Below are positions 13,901-25,407 of a DNA stretch of 64,000 nt, piece by piece; the stretch's first letter is position 1, and every line of letters begins with the position of its first letter. Made by a program: the position numbers and the translations under genes. The stretch spans positions 14,839,013 to 14,903,012 of the forward strand of contig CM073324.1 of NCBI GenBank assembly GCA_037043015.1, in the 5' to 3' direction. A model generated the notes under the pieces. It did not search any database and was not told where the DNA came from. It saw nothing but the letters and a program-made list of their open reading frames with translations. This stretch comes from Bryum argenteum. Its lineage: Eukaryota; Streptophyta; Bryopsida; Bryales; Bryaceae.

Positions 13901-16900
13901 GGAGATTTATATCCGTTCCAGAGGGCACAACTTGGGCAGAAGCAACGCTGAGAATGAGTGGCTTTGATACTCCTCGAAAATACTACGTGAATGCTGTGCA
14001 ACTTGTTCCTAAGAAACGGCCAATCGTGTGGACCAGCTTTGTGACTTTTCAATCGCCATCTTCTAAATCTTTCTCATTCCCTTTGATTGGAGGGGTAACA
14101 ATGGAGCTCACTATTGCCCAGTTCTGGTCCAGTGGCAGCGGTAGTCATGTGCCAGCTACCGCAGAAATAGAGGTAAGCATTATGTCATTGCCTTTGAAGC
14201 AGTTTTTCTGAAGCATACTCTGGTCCTGAACATCGCTTCTGAACGTTGCGCAGATCGAGTATCATAGCTTACTTGCTGTTGACAACGAAGTATCCATAAA
14301 GGGTAGCGAGGCAACTGCTCGAGTAGATGTGAAAGCAGCTCTTGGGACCGAAATTCTAGCCCCATCCGCCACTTTGAACAAGGTACCCCTGTACTCTTCA
14401 GTTTTTATGCTTCTTGCTCATTATTCCATCTGGCTGGGGCATTTTCAAAACTGTCATACCAAACCTCTGGTTAGTGACATTTAACTGGTTGACAGTGAAA
14501 GAATATCGGCTGTTAACGGGCTATCTAATTATGGTGTTCATATGTACAGCTTCGAATTCCTTATCGCCCAGTGGAGGCAAAGCTTGCTCCTTTATCAGCA
14601 ACAAGGGACAAGTTGACGGATGGCAGGCAGATCAATGCACTCACTTTGACGTAAGCATATGTTGCACACTCACTACAAAGTGCCCGAAGAGAATATGCAC
14701 ATCTAACAGCTTCCTATATTCTTAATGCTATATTCTCTGCTCTTTTCGCACATGTTGAACTCTTCACTGCTTTCGAGTTACTGGCTTCGTCTGAGCCAAT
14801 TCAGCATCCAGAGGTTCATGTTGCTGAACATCACTTCTTATTCTCGGTATGCAGATATAAATTTTCAATCTCAGAAGGTGGCAGTGTGACCCCAAGGTTT
14901 CCACTCTTAAATGACCGCATGTATGATAATGAATTCGAATCACAGTTCTATATGATTTGCGATTCCAACAAGGTGCGTTGCCTTGATGTTTCATTATTTT
15001 TGTGCTAGAAATGCTGTTCGCAAGTTGTCTATCCCTCGAATACAGTGTTTCGGATTCTGCCAAACCTGACAACCACCGTCTGGTTTACAATATGTGTTCG
15101 TAGTCTTCATCAAAATTGTTCTAATTCTCTGAGTATGCTAGAAAATTCTAGGACTCTTTGTGACGATGTCAGCTATATATTGATAATAAATATGTTCAAC
15201 ACATTGTATACAGCGAGTTTTATCGATGGGAGATGTATACCCAGTGAGCACGAAGCTTTCGAAAGGAGACTACACTTTGCTACTTCACATCAGGTTTTAT
15301 CTTGTTTATTCTTCATTCGGAGAGTGAATGCTTACCGCAATGCCATTTTTTAAATGTATTGTGTTTACATAAATGATGTTCTGCAATCTCTGAGCTACTG
15401 TAGTTCGATTCGAAGATTTAAATACTGCAAAGTGAATCAACGTGTTCTCTCTGTGGCATTACCAGACACAACAACACAAGTTACCTAGAAAAGCTGAAGA
15501 AAGCGGTGTTGCTGATTGAACGCAATTTGGAAGACAAGGTATATCCAAGCCTTTATTAGTGATTGTCTTATTTTTAAGTACAGTGTTGAGTTCTCCCTAA
15601 TATGGGGTCTTGCCTTGATTGACAAACCTAACCTGTTCTTCATTGTGTATGTACAACAGAGTGCAATCAAGCTGAGTTTTGCTTCACACATCGATGCAGT
15701 TATAACAGGAACGGATCCATTTGGAAACGTCCAATTAGCATCTGGGTATGATTTCATAACTTCCAGTAGATGTATACTAATGTCGAGGAGTTCGTGCCTG
15801 AATTAACCGATTCTGTCATGCATCGTAAATTGCAGAGAATCACGCCCCTTTTACATTGTTGGCCCATCCGATGACAAGATACCAAAGGTATGACATCTCT
15901 GTGCTCGCTAGGAAACATATTCTTATGCAGACTGACGCTGTTTGACTTGCTCCAATATCATCAATATAAGCAATGAACATGCATTGGGAGATTATGTAGG
16001 CTCTATCAAGCGATTGATGAGTCTGATTCTGTGTTATGGTGTGGTGCAGGATGCGACGCTGGGTTCAGTGCTGTTGGGTGAGATCTCGTATGGGCAGGTA
16101 TCGATCGGGAATAAAGGAGGCAATGGAGGAGCAGCCTGCCCTGCAAAGTCACCAATCACATATGTTGTACCCCCACCACCAAAGGTTCGCCACAATCTCA
16201 ATATACTCGTCTATCCTTCGCAATAAACTGATAAATATCATTAGGTTTCACGATACTCTTTTTAAGCCAGAGTCTGGTGTGTGTGCAGGAAGCGGATAAA
16301 CCCAAAGAGAAGGAGGATGATGCTAAGAAGAGCGTTTCCGAAGCCATGGATGCGGAGGTAAGTCCTCTTTCTGAAAGTTTTTGCGACTATGGACTCCAGT
16401 AACAAGGCACAATACTGGTCTTGATCCTTCAGTTTGTATTTCAGGCTCTAGCTTTATTTCTTGTAAGCTTGAACCACTTTCCATAGCTTACAGATCATGC
16501 TACCACGAACTACTGTACCCTACATGAGAATAGCGTATGCCATCGACTTTTACTTCGAATGAAAGCAGTGATTTTGACGAGAATCAATGGTACAGGTGAG
16601 GGATGCAAAAATCAAAGTACTGTCAAGCCTACCCCTGAGTACAAAAGAAGAACGAGAAGAATGGGAGAAGCTTGCTGCCTCTCTGAAGGTCACGACCCTA
16701 TACCGCTTCCTTGTTTAGTTTACTCTTCTATCATTTTCGCTTTTTATTTCGGAGTAGGTTTGCCTTTCTTGTGGACTCATCAAGTGCTGCTACTCCGTTG
16801 CAGGCTGAGTACTCAAAGCACCTCCAACTATTTGTGGAGATTTTGGATAAGATCTTTGCATCCCAAGGCACGGGAGACGACAAGTTTAGTGTTTCCAAGG

Positions 16901-18321
16901 TGACCATCGTCTCAAAGCTTCTCATGGATCGCCCTTATAATGCAGAATGTACATGAACTTGAGGAAGTTTGCTGTATAGTATTGATTGCAAGTATCCTCT
17001 AAATGTTCGACGACTTGACCTGATCGGTGTGTAGTATGCAGTAACTCTGTCGCCTTTGCATGACAGGTAATTGAAGCAGCTGATGATGTTATTCACCTTG
17101 TGGACACTATGACTCTTGCAAAGCACTTTTCGATGAAAAGTGAATCTGAAGATGCCAATGCCGCGGTAAGCGTTTCTGGTCAGAAGTGTTCCATTTTCAT
17201 TTTAACAGTATCTGATGTTAAAACCATCAACTACTAATTTTGACTTCCTCATAGGTAATTGAGAGTAGTTAATCTTCTAGAAAAGCCCGCTTGCAAGATG
17301 AACATACTAACCTTCAACTATCAGATATCTTAGCAGTTATCTCATATGATAGATCGAAATATAGTGTCCTCCGATTGCTCCTCTCACCCGCGTTCATATG
17401 CATGAACAGAAAGTGAAGAAAGAGATGGAGAAACAACGGGATGCACTGGCAGATGCGTTGTACAAGAAGGGGCTCGCGTTAATTGAATTGGAGGAGGATC
17501 AGGCAACCCCTGAGCAGGTATGCTTCATGATCTACTTTTCAGTACTACTAATCTAGTCATATACCCACATTTGGTGTTAATATTGAGTCCTTGCCTGATT
17601 TGCAGGAGAAGTTTGAGGAATCTCTGTCAACCACAACCGATGCACCAGGTGAGAAGAACGCATATCCTCACGCATGATCTGCACAAAATATATGAGGTTC
17701 TAGTTTTGACTATTGGATTGCAAGGTATTGAAATTCATGTGTTGTTGTAATGGTGGTGATATCAAAGAAGAAGTAGAAACACCTTCGTCTGCAGCTCCGA
17801 CACCCGATGTTTTTGAGGAGACGTATGCGGAGTTGCGCAAGTGGGCTGATGTTACCTCACCCAAGTTCCTTTTACTCGCTGTAAAACGGGAAAGGCGTGC
17901 TGGTCGCCTTGGAAGTGCTGTGAAGGTATGTGACTTACGATTCTGTTTCAATGTCGTAACCTCAATAAGCATATATAAATATGTCACTAAAATGACGTTT
18001 TGTGATAAAAGGGCAGTTTTGGTTTGTCAAATGGCACTTGGAATATTGCCATTGCAATTGCCCATTTGTGTTAGTATCGTCAGATAGGAACCATCAAATA
18101 AAGTCAGACTATCCGAATTGGAGAGTGGATTGATTAGTGGCAATGTTCTTGTTTTGTGGCAGTTATTGAACGACTTGATCCAAGACGAGAGCAAGCCGCC
18201 TCAAAAGAATTTGTACGAGCTTCGTGTCAAATATCTGGAAGAGATTCAGTGGCCACAGTTGGCCGAGTATGAACGCAAGTGGTTGTTCGTGCGTTTTCCC
18301 TCCTCGCTTCCTCCCTTCTAG
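7907..18321 (+). CDS. TPP2: Tripeptidyl peptidase II (subtilisin-like serine exopeptidase)
   Basis: TPP II removes tripeptides from the N-termini of peptides released by the proteasome and assembles into very large complexes. Thirty-five coding exons with GT-AG borders join in phase to 1445 residues, close to other plant TPP II proteins plus an N-terminal extension. The S8 catalytic residues are present: Asp in AIFDSGVDP (exons at 8470-8808 and 9012-9090), His in SPHGTHVAG (10663-10813), the oxyanion Asn in SSAGNNGP (11702-11889) and Ser in NGTSMSSP (12028-12202). The long insert between Asp and His is typical of TPP II. Later exons match the family ([31 protein letters not shown]) up to the end, [14 protein letters not shown], at 18321. 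Start 7907 is the first ATG in frame; exon 1 (7907-8132) joins exon 2 (8470) through AG|GTGTGAG. The first ~100 residues resemble a transit peptide, rich in Ser, Arg and Lys; this is inference. Confidence 0.95.
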
Positions 18322-20429
18322 ATTCCTGCGACTTCTGAGACTTCCATTCCTTCCAAGTGATTCTTCGGTGAAGTTGATGTAGCAATTTGGAAACGGATTT
18401 TTAGAAAATTTCTGGGGCAATGATTTTCTTTGCTCCTGCTGCCATGTTCCTGAGCTTCTGACATGCAGTAAAATCATTCAATTCTGCTTGTGCCTTCGAA
18501 GTTGTAGCGCGTACTGAAGCTTATCTAAGGCACCTTGCCACTCTTGGCTCTCATGTTGCCACTATTTTTCAGCTTGTTTACATTCAGTTTTTTTTGTAAC
18601 CCGCATGAGGTACATAGAGATTTTTCTGCTATTGATGTGATAGACAGAAGGTTAGGAGTGGTCTCTGAGTAATGACTACCAACCAAGAGAAAGTTGTAGA
18701 GCTCTTTGAGGCGAAGCTTGCTTGAAGATGTGAGCGTGTTTATACAGAGAAACTCCCTTGTCATGTGGAGGTAATTAATTTCAAGTCTAGAAAGGCACCA
18801 AGTGTGCAATTCCCGGCCGGTAAGGTAATCACCGTGCTGTACATTCCGTAGTAGTCGAGGTAAAGAGTCAAGAATATACCTACAAAATTAGATAGAGAAT
18901 AGAATTGAGTTACAGTTCACAACTGCTTCTTGGTCACTTGTTCATTTAAAGTAACACTAAAAACTCCCAGAATCGATTCACAGAAGTCCAGGCAGATGAA
19001 AAAAAGTCTTGATAATTTGGTGGTAGAGAAAGACTGGTAAGTATTGCACTAGAGGTGGTACCCCAAGTCAAATGATCTCAACAGGAGTTGAAGAACTCAA
19101 TTGGCAGGCAGTCAAGTGCATGTTAGATTTCAGAGACTGGAATCAAGGAGTTCGTTGAACTACGCATGCAAATCGGATTTAGCGGGGAACCAACCAGCAT
19201 CATGCAGTGTCGCCTGTAATTAAGGAGCCATGTAGGGAAGTAGAACCACTTCATTTGGCTTTGACAGTTGGTCAGAATCCAAAATCATCAAAAACTTTGA
19301 CATATATTCAACTCCGAAAGTCTTTTGTTCAACTGTTGAGAGCTTCTATTTCGAGAAACATAAGCTTCTATTTACGAGAAACATGAGCTTCTATTTCAAC
19401 CGGTGAATACTCACATGTGTACTGCAGTAACCAGTTCGCACTACACACCTTCCGTTTTGGTGACCGAGTATCCTCTACCAGTTTGGCGCTCTCGCCTGAA
19501 TGCTTGGCTTTGCAGGAATCACCTCACCCACAGTGTGAATACTTGGTGCAGCATCACCAGGAAGAGCTCCAAGGCAATTCCGCAGCCGATTGGATCTATG
19601 TGGTAAGCAGAGTGAGAACTGGTAAGCAGGGAGAGCGTCGGATGGTTCACCTCTTCACTTTGAATATGAATTTCTTTCATGGGAGATCGGCAAGCGTGTC
19701 GTATGACAAATGCCGGATTGACGCACCGGCCGTTGCCGACTGTGTCAGTAGTCCTGTCCGTCTGTGTCTGGGTAGTCTGTCGTCTCTGGCCCTGTCGGTG
19801 TGGGGTGCTTGGTCTCTGTGTGTGTGTGCGGGTCTGTGGTTTGTTCTTGTTTTGCTAATCAATAAAGTATGCTTCTCAGATGAATTAAGCTAGAAACCAT
19901 ATAAATAGACTGAGGAACCATATTTTCTCCGGCCATGAGGATACTGTCCTGTCGCAAGGCTAGGTCCTTCGTAGATTCTTTCAGTTTGTAATGGCCCTGC
20001 GAACAATTCCATGGCCGGATCGAGGAAGTCAAAAACTCTTTCGGAACGAAGTTTCGCAATGTGGACAGATTAGATGCGACTTCGGATCTTGTTTCGCTAG
20101 CTCGGGCACCATGTTCAGGGGCGCAGAAGCGACACATGTAGCGGAAGGATAACATAAGCATAGCTGTGTTTGAAGCCCGATGCTCACCATTGTTGCATGC
20201 ATGGGGTTAGTCACCTGAAATTTCTGCGGCTTGCTGTGAGAGCTGGAGTAAAGTACATCCCTGTGAGGAGATCAAGCATCAACGTAGACATGAGCTCTCC
20301 CAATGCGTGATTACTCTCTGGCTCACTCTCCTGCATGGCTCTGCAGGAGTTCCAGTGTGCCAATCCTTGAAATAGCATCACCAGTGCGAACTTGAAGATA
20401 ATCTTGCAGCCGTTTTGATCGTGAGCAGG
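18322..20429. other. Intergenic between TPP2 and the lipase gene
   Basis: The first few hundred bases are probably TPP2 3' UTR. An open frame at 19417-19893 has no ATG start (it opens with GTG) and ends part of its best-composed section at a possible donor (GTGGTAAGC, near 19600). It could be an untranslated or upstream exon of the lipase gene but has no family match. A TG-rich run lies near 19800-19840. Confidence 0.45.
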
Positions 20430-22448
20430 ATGAGTATCAGTCCTCGAAGCAGGGACAATGGAGACTACGTTTTGTTGCAGCGGCCCGGCACCATAACCGG
20501 ATTTTTAAACTCATGGGGGCGCCATTGGGGGCAGAAAGGCGTGGAGAGACCGTCGTGGAAGGACGATGAGCTCGACTTAGGATGGCGCGAGAGACTTTCG
20601 CACTTTTTCGTGGATGTGCTTTCGCTGGTACAACTTCCGTTGGAACTCGTGGGGACAATTGTGGAGCTCCCGGGCAACCTGTGGCACTCCAGCCAGGGCA
20701 GTCTATGGAACCTGCAGCTCGTGCTTGACGAGGAGAGTGACAAGTACCACTCGCTCATCGCGCAGCTAGATCCCCGAACCGAGCTTTGGAAGGAGAAATC
20801 CGGTGACGACTCGCCTCCCAGCGACACCGCCACCAGCAAAACGTTTCCCGGTAACGACGCCGGCGCCAGAAAAACCGCTGATGTGATGATCATGGCTTCC
20901 AAGCTCGCATACGAAAACAAGCTCTTCGTCGAGAACGTCGTTACCAATACATGGCTTGTACATACCAGCTCCCAATGTCCCACGACAGCTCTTCATGAGA
21001 GGATTTGCTTGTAATGGTGCGCTGATGCGGTTGTTGAGCTGCAGATGAATTTCGTGGGATTCTACAACTGCTGGAACGAGTTTCTAAAGGAGGACAACAC
21101 GCAGGTGTTTGTGTTCCGAGAGAGCACATGACGCGAAAGCCATCGTTGTCGCCTGGCGCGGCACTGAGCCTTTTAACGCCATGGACTGGAGCACTGACTT
21201 CGACTTCTCGTGGTACAACTTCAAAAACATGGGGAACGTGCATGTGGGCTTCTTGGAAGCGCTTGGTCTCGCCGATCGCAACGACAAAGAATCGCTCAGA
21301 ATGCTTCGGGACAAATGCGGACCCAAGTATTCCAACAAAATGGTAAGCCCAACAACGTACATCTTCTTGTGCCGAAGTTCCTTAAACACTAAACCCTAAA
21401 ATATCACTGCCCTGTCCCCCAGGCGAAGCCGCGAAGGGGGATTCTGCGTCTGGTCTTCACAAAGACGTGATCGAAGACTCCAGCAAGCGACTAGCATTCG
21501 ACGAAGTGACCAAGAAAGTGAAAAAGCTCCTGATCAAGCACCCTACGGCGAAAGTGTACATCACGGGCCACAGCCTCGGAGGCGCACTGGCAACTCTCTA
21601 CACAGCTATGTTGTATTACTACGAAGAAACCAGCATCACAGAGAAGTTGGCTGCCTTGTACACATTCGGCCAACCACGAGTCGGCGATGCGGAATTCGCG
21701 AACTACATGAAGGCGAAGCTCCCGGAATCGATCTACTTCCGAGTGGTCTGCTGCAATGACATCGTTCCAAGAGTACCGTTCAATAACAAGCTCTTCGATT
21801 TCAAGCACTTCGGATACTGCACGTACTACAACCGCCGCTACCAAGCCCAGGTACAGCCCCTTGAATCCATGAGCAAGTCCGTCTCTACATCTCAATTTGA
21901 CATACCGAAACTGCCATCTTGTCACAAAGTGCTACTTCGTGAACTGGTAATGACACCCTCCGATACCATCATGATGCACCTATGGCTTTTCTGTAACATC
22001 ATTATATCACCCTCTTTTTTTTTGAAACCTCCTAAAAGTACCGTCGCCATTACATAAACCGAAGTGAGGGGGCTTGGATTCTAGCTTACTGATCTGGCCG
22101 GTGGTTTGCTTGGGATTGCAGTGCTTGGAGGAGGCGCCAGGGAAGAACTACTTCTACTTGTCGGATCTGTTAACGGTGCATGTAACTGCGGCCGGCGAGC
22201 TATACAATGCGGTTCGGCTCGCAGGTTCAGAGTATGCGGAGTCGTGGGTGTCGCTGCTTGCGAGAGTGGCGGCGCTCTTCGTTCCGGGAATCGGTGGACA
22301 CAGTCCTGTGAATTATGTGAACTCTGTGCGCCTCGGTCCTGCTCCTCTGGTTGTCAAGCTCACCGAGGAGATTCACACTGTTGATAGCATTGTGCATGAG
22401 TGGGAAGACACGATTCGTGACTTTGTCTATGACATCATCGCTCGATGA
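20430..22448 (+). CDS. Class 3 triacylglycerol lipase, OBL1-like, with a broken frame in exon 2
   Basis: Lipases of this family (plant oil-body lipase OBL1) hydrolyse stored triacylglycerol at oil bodies. Exon 1 (20430-20957) holds the N-terminal hydrophobic segment and MASKLAYEN. Exon 2 (21045-21342) holds VAWRGTEPF, exon 3 (from 21423 or 21437 to 21850) the nucleophile elbow GHSLGG and YTFGQPRVGD with the CNDIVPRVP segment, and exon 4 (22122-22448) GHSPVNYVNSVRLG and the end. The order and motifs fit the whole family. Exon 2 starts in one frame (MNFVGFYNCWNEF) and continues in another from about 21118, where a GAGAGAG run appears to have lost two bases; the first frame hits TGA at 21129. 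Alternative use of an AG at 21119-21120 would restore the frame but delete about 25 conserved residues. The best acceptor for exon 3 (21421-21422) is also out of phase; 21435-21436 is in phase. It is either a decayed gene, an assembly error, or spliced differently. Confidence 0.8.
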
Positions 22449-25407
22449 TGTTGTTTCCACTGTAAAGGACTCAAGTATATATGCCTAAGATGTCCACCAG
22501 CGTTGCAATCTCTTTGAAGAACTTAAAACCTCGTGTTCATTTTCATCCACTTTCGAATTCATTTTCGGAGCATTCATACGGTCCAGTGTGATTGTGCAGA
22601 TTAAAACTTGTTGAATCCAAGCTCCCTCAGGTCATCGTCAAGCAAGAAAGTATGTTGCTAGATTTTTGTTTACTTTGGTCGATGTCATTTTGAAACCAGA
22701 TATGGTGATTCTTGGTATTTCCAAAAAATCTACCCGGATAGATCCCAGGGAGATCACTCCTTGTAATTTAAGATATACACCTAAGTTAAGAGGGTATTTC
22801 ATGTGGGGCTATTTACATTTGTTTTTGTGTTTTAAATGACCGTATATTACATAAAAAGCTACTCGGGGCGTACTCTCGGTACCCTATGGTGTTTTATAAA
22901 TTCATACATGTGTTGAATTACTTGAGGCTATGTTACATATAAACAGTATGGGTGCAGTTTTTCCAGCCTTGTACAAAAATCTGCTCTCAAGGTCAAAGAT
23001 TTTGTCCTACTTTGATTGTTGCAACATATCAAAACTTAAACATAGCAAAAAAGGTCATATTCGTTAAATCGACACAAAATAAGGTTCTTGGGACTTAAAA
23101 TGATACTTAGTGTATATAACGCTTTGTTGTATTTTGCCTTCACTCCTCTATGTGTCCAAAGGACACGCGAACATATTAGTAATAGAATAAAAGGAGTTGA
23201 GAGGACAAGGGATATATGTGAATTTTATACCTACTTTATGATTTAAAGCATATATACTTATTCTTAAGTCACATTGATAAAAAAACTATCTTTTATGTTT
23301 TTCTCCATGTGTTCAAAGGACACGTGGACATACTAGTCCTACTATAAAAAAAAATTAAGACTCCTATTTGTGAAGGCTAACTTATAAATAAAATGTCATA
23401 CTACACATTGTTTTTATATGGCTTAATTTATATATAATAAAGTATGTAGCATTTTATGGACCCTATAGTAGTCTTATACATTATATAAAAATTCTCCCCT
23501 TTGAATTAAATAGACCCTATATTTTAACTCACGTATATTTCTAAAAAACAATAGTGATCTCCCCGGGGGATAGATACAAGTTTATATCATCACACATCCC
23601 CACTACTTTTGGTTGATTCTATAATATATTTTCAAACGCTGAAATTTATTTACTATCTTGACAAGAATAAAAGTAATTATGAATGAAAATAATTTTGCCA
23701 TTGAACTTCCACTACCCTTCCTCTCATCAACGTGGTGGCATGATGGGCCCCACTACCTAGTTTTTACTAATACCACAAGAACATCTACGAGGCATCCATG
23801 TACACATAGATGGTAAATAACCTCATCAGAGTAAGTTACAATAAACCCAAATCATGTAGTGTGGCCACACTAAACACAATTTATAGTGTACCGATATACT
23901 GAAAAAGCCTAAACTTATGGAGATACATGCAAGTGCATAACGTTGGGTGAAATACCCCATGGGGTGGGTGCCCAATTTTGACCTTTTTGCTCTATAAGCC
24001 CATGCCACGTGTGAAAAGGAGCAATTATTGGTTTGAAGAATTGGACACCATCTACTAGTCTACTGTATTATTGAAAGTGAGAATCTAGTATTTGCGATTA
24101 GAAAGGGTGATTGAGACCGAATACTGTCACTGACTGGGCCTTCCTCTGATCCAGTATTCCCCCACCAACAAAAAGTTACTGTAACTTGAACTCCTGGTGT
24201 TTTCCATAGCACTTGTTTCAACAAAGTTACTTCAAAAAAGAATGTTTTAAACCTTATAAACTTAATAATATAACTTGTGTTTTGATTGATTCAGCAATCC
24301 TTCAATTCAAAGGAATCCTTATCATTTGCTGAACCAGAACATTCATTGATTAGTTCGATCCATGTTATCGAGGTCAATGTGAAAAGCATTTCGATTGAAA
24401 CGATTTGAAGCCCCAGGTCACAGGCTATAGGTGGAACTTGATTGCAGTAAAGAACTTACGTCTGAGTACCAAGCTCGAACTGTGTGCAATAATGGCGCCT
24501 GGGTTGTCAATGATGTCCACCAGTGTGCCGAATCACTACCTCTATTCTTACTAAAAAGTTACCACGAATATACTCCTCAGTCTCCCACATATCATCACTC
24601 ATAAGAAGATTACTGCAACTTTCGCAATGAAATCCAAGTTCTAGAACCAATCGTCATCTAAATGCATAAAAGCCATTGATATGCATGCAGATACTGTTGA
24701 TGGAACTTACTCCGGACCGGCTCATGCAGATTTCATCCTTCTGTGGGGAAAACTGATCGATCGAGACTCCGGGTGTTACGGTGCCGAAGACTCGAACCGA
24801 TTAGCTCAAACGTCGATCTCAGTATACATGAATGATTGTTGCAGCTTCATCATTCAGTACTATTGATGCGCATCTAGCTCGTGGGCCCGATTCGTGTCGC
24901 ATCGCTCCTTCATTCAAGGGCCTTGTCAAATTCAGGGTGCGCCTCAATCATTTTCTTACTAGTACCCAGATCGTGCTTTCCGATCGATGGATGGATCGAG
25001 TGAGCCATAGCCAGGTTGAGAGCACAGGGTTAGTATGTTGGAGGTCACGATCTAACACTATAACAGATTGATAGCTGGCGATGGGAGCATGTACGCCATG
25101 ATCTCATAAATTGGCAATGATCAAGAAAGATTTGGGTTCATGATTCAAACCAACAATGATGCTGGAAACGTTTCAGGGGAAGCTATTGATCGCAGCATAT
25201 GCATATTTCGAGTCGTCGGTAACGAAGACGCCGAGGCTTCGGCGATCTCTTACGAAGCCCAGAATCAAGGACGCCGCAGTTTTGAAGTGGAAAACAGATC
25301 AAGGGCTAGTAAGTGAGGTGATTGTTCGTTCAGAAACTTGATCATTTCAGAGCTTTTGCTGACAGATGCTCAAATGAGGTGATGGTCAGTTGATTGATTG
25401 GATCAGA
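22449..25407. other. AT-rich intergenic DNA with a candidate inverted-repeat element
   Basis: No protein-coding signal is seen. Part of the stretch (about 22.74-23.57 kb) is bracketed by inverted repeats and listed separately. The right end should hold the promoter of the receptor kinase gene. Confidence 0.5.
22741..23572. mobile_element. Candidate non-autonomous element with inverted termini
   Basis: GATCCCAGGGAGATCACT at 22741-22758 is mirrored by AGTGATCTCCCCGGGGGATA at 23553-23572, giving imperfect inverted ends around ~830 bp of very AT-rich DNA without coding capacity. Inside, TGTGTCCAAAGGACACG (about 23150) and TGTGTTCAAAGGACACG (about 23308) form a second repeated, self-complementary motif. 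No clear target-site duplication was found, so the borders are tentative. Confidence 0.45.

Noticed and set aside
20465-20983. 172-residue minus-strand frame opposite lipase exon 1
   Set aside because: It lies entirely opposite a family-matching exon and has no recognisable domain.
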